From Telmatactis stephensoni (lineage: Eukaryota > Cnidaria > Anthozoa > Actiniaria > Isophelliidae), in NCBI GenBank assembly GCA_029948255.1, contig JALIZF010001508.1, positions 62,001-126,000 on the forward strand: a stretch of 64,000 nucleotides of DNA. Reading direction: 5' to 3'. The notes under the pieces were generated by a model. It saw nothing but the letters and a program-made list of their open reading frames with translations. It made no database searches and was not told where the DNA came from. This document shows, one piece after another, positions 37,356 through 45,189 of this stretch (its first letter is position 1; every line of letters begins with the position of its first letter). A program made the translations under genes and the position numbers.

Positions 37356-40300
37356 AATAGAGAAACACTCATGCAGTGGATGGCTCGACATCTTTCCTAT
37401 TCATTCTAGATACAAAATGCCCTGCTTACAAACTGGCTATGCCCATACCACATCAAGTTCTTTATGGCGTCCATCAAAGGTTCTTCCTTCTCTCATGCAA
37501 ACTGTAAAGTCGTCTCGTGTTGTGTCTTCCACCCAAACTGTCGTTGCATCTTGTTTTCTGTCCAACACGTTGTGACGTGCAGTAACGAAGACATGTGGTT
37601 TGCTACTATATCTCTAAATAGATAGAAAAACAGATGCAAAGACTGGTAATTCTTGGTTGCGAGGAGTGAAAAGCAAATGAAAAATGGAGGGTGAGAATTA
37701 GGAAAGGGTAGAGCTTCTCAGCCGACCAAGTACATGCATCACTCAGGGGCCGTTTACATGAAGCGAAGGCGAATTGTCCCTGCTAGCGGGATAACTCTTT
37801 TGTATTGTGTCCCCCAGGGAAAAGAAAACAAAAGAGTTATCCCTGTTACCAGGAACAACTCGCTTTCATATAAAAAGCAACCTAAATGGACGTAAGCTGA
37901 GTGTCAACCATTTAAGGTGACTGAATACTATTGGAAAAAATAATGAAAAATCATTGAAACCACAATTTTCTGGAGCAAAATTTAATGCTGATCCCAAAAA
38001 CGAAAAGAGAAAAGGGGTGTCCCGCGCTCGCTTTCGAGATAATCAGCATTGAATGGATGCCTATCTCCGAATTTTTGAGGCGAAAATTGCTCAACCGGAA
38101 GTGAATAGAAAAGAAATATACAATTCACGAAATAACAGTTCTACAACTACTTCAATGGCACAAATATTAGATTATGTCGTATTCTTTGTGATGGTATGAA
38201 TAATTTTAAAGTGACAGCGAAAAAATACCTTCCTTTTATTTATTTATTTATTTATTCAACTTCCACTGAGTACATAAAATATAAATAATAGATAATTATA
38301 AATGGTTGAAATAATAAACTTAATAATGGCAAGGAGAAAACTCAGTGAGGGACAGTCATGACAGAGCAAGCTCCAACTAGGTGAAAGCCCAATAAAATAA
38401 TAGTGATAAAAAAGAGGTATATATAAAAAAAAGAATGAATAAATTCTAACACTATATAAAGACATATATCAATACTATAATAAGTTCAATTAATACCTAT
38501 TAAAAACAACACTGGCGAAAGCTAGTTAGATTCCTAGTAGAATAACACTTTAGACACAAGGACTTCCAAGTATAAACGTTATCCTGATCAAACGTATTAA
38601 TAAGGGCTTTTTTATAGTGTTTAACTAATGCTGCTTTGAAAGCATTAACGCTAGGTAAGGTTCTTATTGACCCCGGGGGGGGGGGGGACTCCTATATATA
38701 AGAGGACGGGGATGCTCGTCGGAAATTTTGAAAATGACCCCTAAAAGGTACCTAAGTGGGAGTGGCAACAATTCATTTCTACCCCTAAAAGGTACCAATT
38801 CAAAAACAACGATAAAGAATTAAAGTAATGAAACACTTTTTTATCGATGTGATTTGAAGATTCAATTCAGATCAACGAAATCGTCTCTTTCATGCTTATT
38901 TTAGGTAGTTTATTTACCCCAAAACAGCCCCTAAAAGGTACCAGCTATGTCTCTGGTAGTCCAATAAGTCTGAAACACCCTAAAAGGTACCAGATTGCAG
39001 ATTTTGACCCCTAAAAGGTACGACGAGCATCCCCGTCCATTTACGATCGGAGTCCCCCCCCCCCCCCCCCGGGTTATTGACGAAGGCAAAGAATTCCATA
39101 ACTTAACAGTTCTGTTAAAATAACTACGTTGAAAAAGAGACGTTCTACATTTCAAAGGCTGATAATCTAATGAACAGCTATGGCGAGTAGACCTAACTAT
39201 TACTTTAGGTTGGATAAACTCTGTAATATCAATATTATATATGCCGTTAATGGCCTTAAAGAAAAATACTAAATCTCTAATTTCATGACAGTATGACACT
39301 GGCAAGAGGTACATATTTTGTTCGTCAGGTCTCAACAAAAATTCTATATATTATTCATAACAATTTGTATTCATTCGAAACTCTGCACTTTTACTAATAT
39401 CGATGTGATGAATTTGATAGTGAATCCGTTTTTTCGATGCTGATATGTTCCATGATGTCGTTAGCGTGATAAGAGTCTATATACGAGTTTTTGAGTCAAA
39501 AATTGCGCCACATATAACAGGAAGTGAAAAGAAAAGAAATATAAAACAGTTCTACAACGACCACAGGGAACCCGACTTTTAAGAATCGTAAGTGAATATA
39601 TAAATTAATTAGTACTTTGGGTTTCCTGTGTTGAGATTTGAACGAGACGCTAATAATAGAGAGTTTCCGGTATTTGTGACTGCCAGTAGCTTGATAGCAG
39701 ATTACATAAACGTATCCATATCAAGAAATGTCTTTTAAAAATGTGCTGTTTTCACTCGAGCTCCTTCTTCCATATAAGGAAATTTGTACTTACCTTATTT
39801 GGAAGTTGGAATAAATTTTCATCACGAAAAAAGCGATTTTCTTCGAAAATTCTATCCAAATTTACAGCCATTCGAGTGAAAACATGCTAACCAAGTCAGG
39901 CCCGGTAGTCCAGACGGCGTATTTCTCATGTACTTAATTGCTGCCGTACATAATTCAGAATTACTTTTGTAGTGCCTAACCAAATAAATATTCCCGTAAT
40001 CCAGCTTTACATTATGTACGGCAGCAATTAAGTACATGAAAAATACGCCGTCTGGAACGGGCCTCAGCCATCTTAATTTCTGGCCGAAAAAGGACTGGAA
40101 AGTAAAAAACAGGGTTCCCAAGTTTATTTTATCACAGGAAGCCCGAAAACGACACCAATTTCTTGATATGAGTGAAACGCACTCTCCAGTACCAGTCAAT
40201 AAGAGAATGCATTACACTGATACGTTTATGTAATCTGCTATCAAGTTACTGGCAGTTACGATTACCGGAAACTCTCTATTATTAGCGTCTCGTCACAGGA

Positions 40301-42880
40301 AACCCAAAGTACTAATTTATTTATTCATTTATTTACGATTCTTAAAAGCCGGGCTCCCTGTGCAACGACAAAGTATTGCGTGATCCTTGAATAAACTCGC
40401 ACGTCGGATACGTTATTTGCTATTTTCTAAGGTGGTGTTTACATGGTACTAGGATCATCCTAGCAGGCGAATCATCCTACCTGCTATACATTTACTGCAT
40501 TCTGTTTACATGGAAATTTGTGTCTTCACTTCGGGTACTAGGATCATCCTACTAACATGTACTAAACAGAATGCAGTAAATGTATAGCAGGTAGGATGAT
40601 TCGCCTGCTAGGATGATCCTAGTGCTAGGATGGTCCTAGTGCCATGTACCCTGCGAGCAGAGTCCCCCTTTACCTTCTAATCGAGCGAACGAAGGAAGGG
40701 AGACTCTGCCGAAACCCTGTATTTTCTTTGATTCGCCGATAGCCCAAGATCTTGGGCTACTCAAACTGGTATTTCTACCAGACAAACCGGTTTTTATGCG
40801 CACGACTAAACTAATCAGATTAGAATTGTATATATCTGTCAACACCACAAAGACAGTAAAAATTGTACTACCAAAAATAAGTTTCAAATGTTTCAATACG
40901 AAAACTGATATATACAGATGGAAGATCAGGAAAACTCTTCTTTGTATATTTTTAATTGATATCAGATACTTCGAATAAAACGAAGTGAAGTATACTTGTA
41001 AACTAGCTGTTGTTTAGTGACCCGAGGTTAATCCAATTATTCTCCAAGTCAACGGAACGCTAGGTAGACCTCTGGCGCGAATGGCTCCTTGAAGTTTGAG
41101 AGCCAAGCTTTGATTCGTTAACGAATTGGAATGGGATGTAGCGCTGTTTGAAGCAGCCGTTTATGCTGAGGGAACATTGCGTGACGAGGCTATTAAAACA
41201 CGGCTGCCAGTGAGACTCAGCTGCATGGTCTTTGCAAAATTTAGCGCAAACGGAAGTTGTTTTTACGGAAGTAGGCGTGGAAATCAATCATTGTCTCTAA
41301 GCAACTGTCGCGCATGCTCAAATAAGAAAATACAGGGTTTCGGCAGAGTCTCCCTTCCTTCGTTCGCTCGATTAGAAGGTAAAGGGGGACTCTGCTCGCA
41401 GGGTAAGTGCCATGTAAACACCCCCTAAAAGTATCAACGTGATTGCCCCAAAACGTGTCACGTTGTGATTGCGTGATTGCGCCAATTTCCTGCGTGACGA
41501 GAGAGGTGACTGTATTGAAAACAATTCTGTATTTACCGTTGTCAGAGAAACACGAACGCACTGGCTCTCTGTGGTCCAACCTTTAAACCGTACACTCCCA
41601 TCTTCTACACCAGATTCAGTTCCCTGGTAAGCCATCCAATTGATCGTTACATTCCCGTTAGACCCAGTCCCACTCTCAACTACACAAACTTTAAAGCTGC
41701 TTGTAGTAATCGACTCAACCCACGTGAACACCACATCATGTACACGTGTTGACCTCGTGCCAAAACCTACTGACGTGAACACTTTGACTGCACCAATCCC
41801 CGTGAAGGTTGTTGGGAAAGTGACGTCATCGCAGCAGTAACCATCAAGTGATACCCGTCTGATTCGATGGGTTCCATGTTGTACTCCTAAAGAAGAAAAA
41901 TAGGTTTTAAGTAGATGTGTGGGTTATTAAACGTGACTAGTATAGTACTTGTTCGATTTTCTGTCGTCTCGATTAGAGCTTAGCAATGTTCAGGTTTCTG
42001 TAGATCATCTATTTAATGGCAAGGCAAGGAGGAGGCAGCATGGTCAGTGGTCAGAGCGTCAGTCTCAGAATCCGGTGACCCCGAGTTAGAGTCCCGTTCT
42101 GGCCACTAGCTGAGACTGTATTTGTTCCAGGTTCGCCATGTTCGAATTCAGTTTCTCGACCATGCTTGTAAATAGCTAGCCTGCGTTGCTAAGTGTGCGC
42201 GTAGCTAGTAAATAACCAACTGGTTTGCCAGTTGGATTTCTTAAACGCTTTATGTTTCATTTACATTATTTAGTTGTGATTATTTCAGTGGAATGCCTGG
42301 ACATTAGCTGGATAGCTAAGTGCTCTTTCACTAGAGCGATAACACTAAAACCGTGAAACAAGTACTAACTAAAAAGTACAAATAGTACTAATGAAACAAT
42401 AGAAAACAAAGGGTTTTGCTACTATTTGTCTCTATTTAGTTGCTAAGTTATTTCACGGTTTTAGTGTTATCGCTCTATATGAACAAAGCATTTACATCTA
42501 TTTACATTTACAATAGCATATTCAACAAATTAGGGCGTAGTGTCATGCGTAATAAGGTTTATCTGAGTGTTTGTTCAATGCATGACGTTTGCGATTCTAA
42601 AATTCCGATTTCTAAGCCGAAAAGAGCATTAAAATGAACTTTCTACTTGCTACTATATTTGCTATTTCGTTTTTTCAGGTGTAATTATTCCAAGTTACTT
42701 TAAAGAGATGGTGCTCTTCTTGATCCTAAACGAACGTGATGACGCTTATTGATTTCCTAATTCCAGTGAGACACAAAGCTCAGCTACACTGACTTACTCA
42801 ATTCAGCAGAAACATCAATACTAACCTCCTACTGCAGAAACCAAAGCAAGAACGACCAACGCAAAAGCTAACATTTTCAT
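25389..42880 (-). CDS. Gene 1: secreted mosaic lectin (H-lectin x6, Kazal, C-type lectin, EGF, glycine-rich)
   Basis: Sixteen-exon model on the minus strand: 42826-42880, 41537-41886, 37449-37613, 36697-36810, 36491-36616, 35585-35681 (or alternative 34929-35028), 34462-34680, 33995-34374, 33141-33308, 32694-32804, 31517-31633, 31045-31135, 30092-30469, 27014-27142, 25917-26450, 25389-25735. Every boundary has AG/GT and all phases agree, giving 1127 codons. Order: signal peptide (aa 1-18), H-type lectin units (19-302), follistatin/Kazal (303-375), H-type lectin units (376-664), C-type lectin (665-790), EGF (791-833), ALK-like glycine-rich domain (834-1126). Likely a secreted glycan-binding or matrix protein; no transmembrane segment was seen. 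Codon 595, the last codon of exon 10, is TAG, so either that exon is skipped (111 nt, frame kept) or the product stops at 594 aa. The domain order is inferred by eye; the biological role is unknown. Confidence 0.78.
27014..27142 (-). CDS. Gene 1 exon 14: EGF-like domain
   Basis: A phase 1-1 exon of 43 codons with the EGF pattern [25 protein letters not shown] and GDNC. There are seven cysteines; the extra one is in GWCGDNC. Gene 3 has the same extra cysteine, while gene 2 reads GWYGGNC. The phase fits directly between the C-type lectin exon and the glycine-rich exon. Confidence 0.85.
27430..27620. mobile_element. MITE with GGGCCCTAAAATCG ends
   Basis: CCGGGCCCTAAAATCGCC and its inverse CGATTTTAGGGCCCGG bound about 190 bp with repeated TCGCCTAA words. 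A related, smaller copy lies at 63515-63580. Confidence 0.65.
27715..28025. mobile_element. CCAAT-hairpin element D
   Basis: Hairpin 27728-27867 (TTATTAACCGAGCGCGAGG; GGTCTGATATTT), then ATTATATGGCT and, at the end, CCAATCAGAATTC and AGCCATATAAT. In intron 13 of gene 1. Confidence 0.6.
28866..29573. mobile_element. TA-flanked fold-back MITE (mariner-like), copy 2
   Basis: Same ends as the element at 1268 (TAGACAAGGCG ... CGCCTTGTCTA) and the same internal words, but with both arms full length, making a long palindrome of about 710 bp centred near 29200. It lies in intron 13 of gene 1. Confidence 0.78.
30092..30469 (-). CDS. Gene 1 exon 13: C-type lectin domain
   Basis: A single phase 1-1 exon of 126 codons encodes a full C-type lectin domain: [62 protein letters not shown] and YHWNDVTC. 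The calcium/sugar motifs are QPN and WND. EPN usually favours mannose and QPD galactose, so QPN is a mixed form and specificity is uncertain. All expected disulphide cysteines appear present. Confidence 0.9.
30514..30975. repeat. CTAC tetranucleotide arrays in gene 1 intron
   Basis: CCTA/CTAC runs at about 30514-30735 and 30875-30975, separated by a GTATA-rich stretch. They start only about 45 bp upstream of the C-type lectin exon on the transcribed strand. Confidence 0.85.
31045..31633 (-). CDS. Gene 1 exons 11-12: H-type lectin unit H6
   Basis: Exon 11 (31517-31633, 39 codons, phase 0-0) carries [13 protein letters not shown] and GISAWIE. Exon 12 (31045-31135, 91 nt, phase 0 to 1) carries [12 protein letters not shown] and VTLQYMVVS. 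They match exons 5 and 6 in order, length and phase. The sequence is more diverged than in the other H-type units, so the sugar site may differ. Confidence 0.72.
31640..32690. other. Gene 1 intron 10, no gene seen
   Basis: AT-rich; includes CCAAGATGGCGGCCAATA (YY1-like plus CCAAT) near 32248. No exon recognised. Confidence 0.5.
32694..32804 (-). CDS. Gene 1 exon 10: H5 end and linker, ends in in-frame TAG
   Basis: AG at 32806-32805 is followed by [13 protein letters not shown] and a linker ending [14 protein letters not shown], matching exon 4 (TWMAMTQ ... DNDAYC). In exon 4 the last codon is CAG followed by a donor; here it is TAG (32696-32694) followed by GTAAAA. A C-to-T change would explain it. 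The exon is 111 nt, so skipping it keeps the frame and restores access to the C-type lectin, EGF and glycine-rich exons. Alternatively this is a genuine short-form terminus or a decayed allele. Confidence 0.65.
   Translation of the reverse strand, partial: DWMAFEVLHRPLFSEHGRVFFANDNSLQESNNYAFC
33141..33308 (-). CDS. Gene 1 exon 9: H-type lectin unit H5, first part
   Basis: A 56-codon phase 0-0 exon parallel to exon 3: [29 protein letters not shown] and ending in EDIDV with the same GTATGG donor. The closing strand (DWMA) comes from exon 10. Reading on past the donor gives a stop after a few codons, which supports the splice site. Confidence 0.75.
33660..33872 (-). mobile_element. tRNA-derived SINE
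   Basis: On the minus strand: GGCATGGTTGGCCGAGTGG (box A), GGGCTCGAGTCCC (box B), then a body with CATGAGGGTTTTTTCTCCGG and TTTTTCCTCCCTCGAC, a common invertebrate SINE body. In intron 8 of gene 1. Confidence 0.65.
33995..34374 (-). CDS. Gene 1 exon 8: H-type lectin unit H4
   Basis: A 380-nt exon (phase 1 in, 0 out) parallel to exon 2. It encodes [32 protein letters not shown] and VDWIGYQG, the same landmarks as H1, plus a flanking pair of cysteines (TRCELV and TKCKTI). It includes a tryptophan-rich RFTRWWTG near the end, also parallel to VRFKGWTT of H1. This supports duplication of the whole three-lectin block. Confidence 0.8.
34462..34680 (-). CDS. Gene 1 exon 7: follistatin/Kazal module
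   Basis: A phase 1-1 cassette of 73 codons with ten cysteines in the follistatin-like plus Kazal pattern: [31 protein letters not shown], then IC and GGC. The GHTFDNMC stretch is the Kazal signature (VC.S.G.TY.N.C). Such modules inhibit serine proteases or serve as spacers in agrin- and follistatin-type matrix proteins. Here it separates the two sets of three H-type lectin units. Whether it inhibits anything cannot be judged from sequence alone. Confidence 0.82.
34929..35028 (-). CDS. Gene 1 exon 6b: alternative second half of H3
   Basis: This 100-nt exon encodes [13 protein letters not shown] ... ITVDYLIFG, nearly the same protein segment as exon 6a and one residue longer. It is bounded by AG at 35030-35029 and a GTAAGT donor at 34928. 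Like 6a it enters in phase 0 and leaves in phase 1. Joining 6a to 6b in series would put 6b in the wrong frame and hit TAA within 20 codons, so only one of the two can be used per transcript. It is probably a mutually exclusive exon. Confidence 0.7.
35120..35447. repeat. GTT repeat between exons 6a and 6b
   Basis: Perfect GTT run 35122-35163, then degenerate TTGTTGTTAA units. In the transcript it reads as AAC-rich RNA. Confidence 0.85.
35585..36616 (-). CDS. Gene 1 exons 5-6a: H-type lectin unit H3
   Basis: Exon 5 (36491-36616, 42 codons) holds the first half of the unit ([12 protein letters not shown] ... SIAAWVE). Exon 6a (35585-35681, 97 nt) holds the second half ([13 protein letters not shown] ... 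VDYLVFG) and ends in phase 1. The second half can be supplied instead by exon 6b downstream. The intron between them carries a long GGTTT/GGGTT/GGTT array (35795-36055). Paralogous exons are 11 and 12. Confidence 0.72.
35795..36055. repeat. GGTTT / GGGTT / GGTT array in gene 1 intron 5
   Basis: Successive blocks of GGTTT, GGGTT and GGTT with a few GGTC variants. The plus strand is G-rich; the transcript carries AAACC/AACC. Open frames across it are repeat artefacts. Confidence 0.9.
36697..37613 (-). CDS. Gene 1 exons 3-4: H-type lectin unit H2
   Basis: Exon 3 (37449-37613, 55 codons) carries [28 protein letters not shown] and ends in ...ELDV. Exon 4 (36697-36810, 38 codons) opens with TWMAMTQ, so the last domain strand (VTWMA) spans the junction. 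Both exons are phase 0-0. The exon 3 donor is GTATGG. Exon 4 continues into a linker rich in N, P and acidic residues and ends YCQ. The paralogous pair is exons 9 and 10. Confidence 0.75.
37200..37350. repeat. GACT/CACT-rich stretch and CAGA run
   Basis: Degenerate TCACTCA/GACTGA words ending in a CAGA run (about 37325-37350), in gene 1 intron between exons 3 and 4. Confidence 0.75.
37745..37880. mobile_element. Small palindromic MITE in gene 1 intron 2
   Basis: Inverted words GGGATAACTCTTTTGT / ACAAAAGAGTTATCCC and GGCGAATTGTCCCTG / AGGAACAACTCGC, next to GCCGTTTACATG. Non-coding. Confidence 0.55.
38235..39338 (-). mobile_element. LINE 3' fragment interrupted by a MITE
   Basis: 39085-39338 encodes [37 protein letters not shown]. 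The frame resumes after 38664 with [19 protein letters not shown] and a further [14 protein letters not shown]. The 3' end is an AATA repeat at 38235-38257. The element at 38672-39073 is inserted between the two parts. It lies in intron 2 of gene 1, in the same orientation. Confidence 0.82.
38672..39073. mobile_element. hAT-like MITE inserted in a LINE
   Basis: 402-bp element with inverted ends CCCGGGGG...ACTCC and GGAGT...CCCCCGGG, flanked by a perfect 8-bp target duplication TTATTGAC (38664-38671 and 39074-39081). It has inner inverted words GACGGGGATGCTCGTC / GACGAGCATCCCCGTC and repeats of CCCCTAAAAGGTACC. There is no ORF of its own. The 8-bp duplication suggests the hAT superfamily. Confidence 0.8.
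39562..40362. mobile_element. 801-bp MITE with CAACGAC target duplication
   Basis: Inverted ends CACAGGGAACCCGACTTTT / AAAAGCCGGGCTCCCTGTG with long inner homology (GAGAGTTTCCGGTA / TACCGGAAACTCTC). CAACGAC flanks both sides (39555-39561, 40363-40369). A second fold-back element (39899-40063, ends GGCCCG, word CCAGACGGCGTATTT) is nested inside. Confidence 0.78.
39899..40063. mobile_element. Nested fold-back MITE
   Basis: Inverted ends around CCAGACGGCGTATTT and AAATACGCCGTCTGG with the word GTACTTAATTGCTGCCGTAC in both arms. Inserted within the 801-bp MITE. Confidence 0.7.
40434..41422. mobile_element. MITE with GGTGTTTACATGG ends, split by a second element
   Basis: Ends GGTGTTTACATGG and CCATGTAAACACC; the left part is itself a hairpin (ACTAGGATCATCCTAG words, 40450-40640). 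It is interrupted at 40649 by a 755-bp element. Confidence 0.7.
40649..41403. mobile_element. Nested element with CCCTGCGAGC ends and 10-bp target duplication
   Basis: Inverted ends CCCTGCGAGCAGAGTCCCCC / GGGGGACTCTGCTCGCAGGG extending about 75 bp (GATTAGAAGGTAAAGG). Flanked by GTGCCATGTA on both sides (40639-40648 and 41407-41416). A 9-11 bp duplication suggests a Mutator-like (MULE) origin. Confidence 0.75.
41537..41886 (-). CDS. Gene 1 exon 2: H-type lectin unit H1
   Basis: The 350-nt exon encodes a whole H-type lectin-like unit: a [10 protein letters not shown] strand, then [15 protein letters not shown] and finally INWMAYQG, the usual beta-sandwich landmarks (V.V.V, W.E, F.VCV, W.A). 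Two adjacent cysteines (YCCDD) precede the domain and one cysteine (ESQCVRV) follows it. H-type lectins bind GalNAc-type glycans in snail agglutinin and discoidin C-termini; sugar specificity here is not readable. The close paralogue is exon 8. Confidence 0.8.
42025..42180 (+). mobile_element. tRNA-derived SINE
   Basis: CAGCATGGTCAGTGGTCAGA (box A region) and CCGAGTTAGAGTCCCG (box B), followed by a SINE-like body. In the first intron of gene 1. Confidence 0.5.
42332..42477. mobile_element. 146-bp TA-flanked MITE
   Basis: TAGAGCGATAACACTAAAAC ... GTTTTAGTGTTATCGCTCTA with TA at both ends; small fold-back element upstream of exon 2 of gene 1. Confidence 0.75.
42826..42880 (-). CDS. Gene 1 exon 1: signal peptide
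   Basis: ATG at 42880 opens [18 protein letters not shown], a basic start followed by a hydrophobic core and a small-residue cleavage region, typical of a secretory signal peptide. The donor is at 42825 (GTTAGT). The exon is 55 nt and ends in phase 1, matching exon 2, whose first two bases complete a glycine codon. No other ATG in this frame is a better start. Confidence 0.75.
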
Positions 42881-43505
42881 TTCGTTGAGATGACTTGTAA
42901 CAAATCCACCAACACTGGAATTATATTCCCTTTAATAATGTGAACTTGCCTTTCAACTTTTACTGATCAAATGCTGTATTCTTATGACTGCTTAATGAAG
43001 TTTTGAACTTACTTCAGGTTGGGGATATTTTAGTTTGATCAACATTTTGTTGATTAAAATGCGTTTTCTACTTCAGTGTTACACTCATTTCAAGACAATG
43101 TTTAAGGAGAATTTGGAAAACCATCAATTTCTAGTTATGGTTGAGTGACATGAAATGGACGTCAAATGACATCATTCAGTTATCTATCAGAATGAACTGA
43201 AGTGATTTTCTTTAAAGCAGCTCAAAAATTATTAAATACAATAGCCTTGTGACAAATACGTTAGGTTTGAATACTATATATAAACTAAGATTTTATTTTT
43301 GGAGATATTAGTTGTTTAGCACCTTGCCGTTAACATATTTAAGTAACGTGGTAGCAAACAGATTGCTACACTTCCGCAGGGGATGTTTCAAAGAGACCTA
43401 TTACTCCAATCACCATTGGGATGTGTCAGAGACCCTATAAATCAAGCCCTTTGTCACGCAATACAATCCGTTCCATACTCCAATCACGGGATGTTTCACA
43501 GAGAC

Positions 43506-43507
43506 CT

Positions 43508-43556
<49 letters not shown>
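43506..43556. repeat. CAA microsatellite
   Basis: About 16 CAA units in the 5' flank of gene 1; the open frames through it are artefacts. Confidence 0.9.
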
Positions 43557-43557
<1 letters not shown>

Positions 43558-43795
43558 ATTTATACCTGATTTTTTTTCAATTTATTCTATTCAAATTCAA
43601 TTAACTCTGTTCTAATTCTAATCAAAAATATTTTCCATTTTCGATACTAGTGTTACAACTGGACAAATCCTTTGTTCATAAGTCAAGTATGGTTTTATAT
43701 ATATCATCCAACCTCTATGATTACGAATTCTTAATTTGGTGAGTACCACTCTATGTTTTATGTTGGTGATGTGACTTAGCTTTCAAAGGTATAGG

Positions 43796-43960
43796 CCCGG
43801 GGGGGGGGGGGGTACTCCCTATATTGTGCTAGGGATGATCGTCGTATTTTTTAGGGGTTGAAATAGCCGAGTTGGTATTTTTTAGGGGTCGTCAGAGAAA
43901 ATCCAAGGTTTTTCAGAAAAGATGGTATTTTTTAGTTTCCCGCCTAAAATCAAAAGTGAC
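43796..43960. repeat. Related CCCGGGGG-ended repeat, one end only
   Basis: Starts CCCGGGGGGG...TACTCCC and contains repeated TATTTTTTAGGGGT words, like the MITE at 38672. I did not find a matching opposite end or a target duplication. Confidence 0.4.
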
Positions 43961-44660
43961 TGTTAAAAACAAGTAATACTAAGCACTTTTCTCAACGCCT
44001 GCCGGTTAGGACGTTTTACTCTTTTCCCTAGCTCTATTTGCCAGAGCTGAACTTTTTTTTTCCAAAAAAAAAAAATCAGTAACCAAATATACAAAACATC
44101 CTACGATGTTTGACTCACTTTCAGTTGTAATAATAGACATGAAAACATTTTTGATGCTGATTGGATTGTTTAACGGATCAGTGCTGTTTCAAGGAAAATT
44201 AGTTCAGAAAGAAGAAGAAGATTTAGTGCAGAAAGAATTAGGAAATTTAGTGCATATTTGAGTTTCAAAAACGTCAAAATCAAAGTTCCGCTGTTGTACA
44301 CATTATATAGCATCCAAATCATGCATATACTGATCACAAAGGAACGATTTTGATAGGAAAAAAGGTGAAAAAGTTGAGGATTTTGTTGTGTTTTTGAATG
44401 AAATTTTAGCTGAAATGTGCCCGCTACTGACGTCATCACACGTCATCGAGCGCGCGGTCAGGTTTTATTCAATAAAGCTTGCTCATTTGCAGGAAAAATC
44501 TCTGAAACTTTGTTTGTATGCGTTTTTATGTACATCATTCATAGGAAATCATATGGCTTTCTCATGCGATTTAGAATAAATTTGAAGTCGTGGGATTTCA
44601 AAAAGCTCAAATTCCACCGGTCGCCTAAAGGATCGTGCAATTTTGAACTCTTCGAATTCC
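43960..44660. repeat. Dispersed repeat, inverted relative of 20.3-21.2 kb
   Basis: Matches 20290-21190 in the opposite strand: AAGTGACTGTTAAAA, GACGTTTTACTCTTTTCCC, CATCCTACGATGTTT and GATCACAAAGGAACGATTTTG. The right part (44547-44650) also matches 7060-7140. No coding content. Confidence 0.6.
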
Positions 44661-45054
44661 AACTATAGCTCAAATTTATTAATTCTTAATACACACTTTC
44701 ATTGTTTTGAAGTATTCCTTATTTTTAATATCTTGGTGTCTTAAAGTCGGGGAGGGTTTTGAATTCAGCAGGGAAGAGTGGGGCTGATGAATTAAACAAA
44801 AGAGAGGTCATTATTGCGAGGTCATTATTGCGAGGTCATTATTACTAGGAGGTCGTTATTAGCCGAAATAATGACTTCAAGAATATCTGGGTAGTTTTCA
44901 TAAAAATACGAAATTTATACAAAGAGAACAGGTGACAACAACAAGAAATAATCTTTAATGAACATTCAATGCACTATGATTAGGCTACGATAAATTATTA
45001 TTTCAATCAATAAATCATAAATTATATGAAAGTGTAACACTTTGATAATAGTAG

Positions 45055-45180
45055 CTGGTATAGAGTGATTTTCTTGATCCGTCAAAGCCTTATAGCCGAC
45101 TTAGGGAAAGAATTCTCTACTATAAGCTTAGTTTTACCTTAAAGGTCTTTAAACAGAACAATGAAAATCACTCTATGTCA
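45055..45180. repeat. Short inverted-repeat element next to the Crypton
   Basis: AGAGTGATTTTC and GAAAATCACTCT bound about 115 bp just downstream of the recombinase reading frame. Confidence 0.5.
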
Positions 45181-45189
45181 AAAAAGAAA

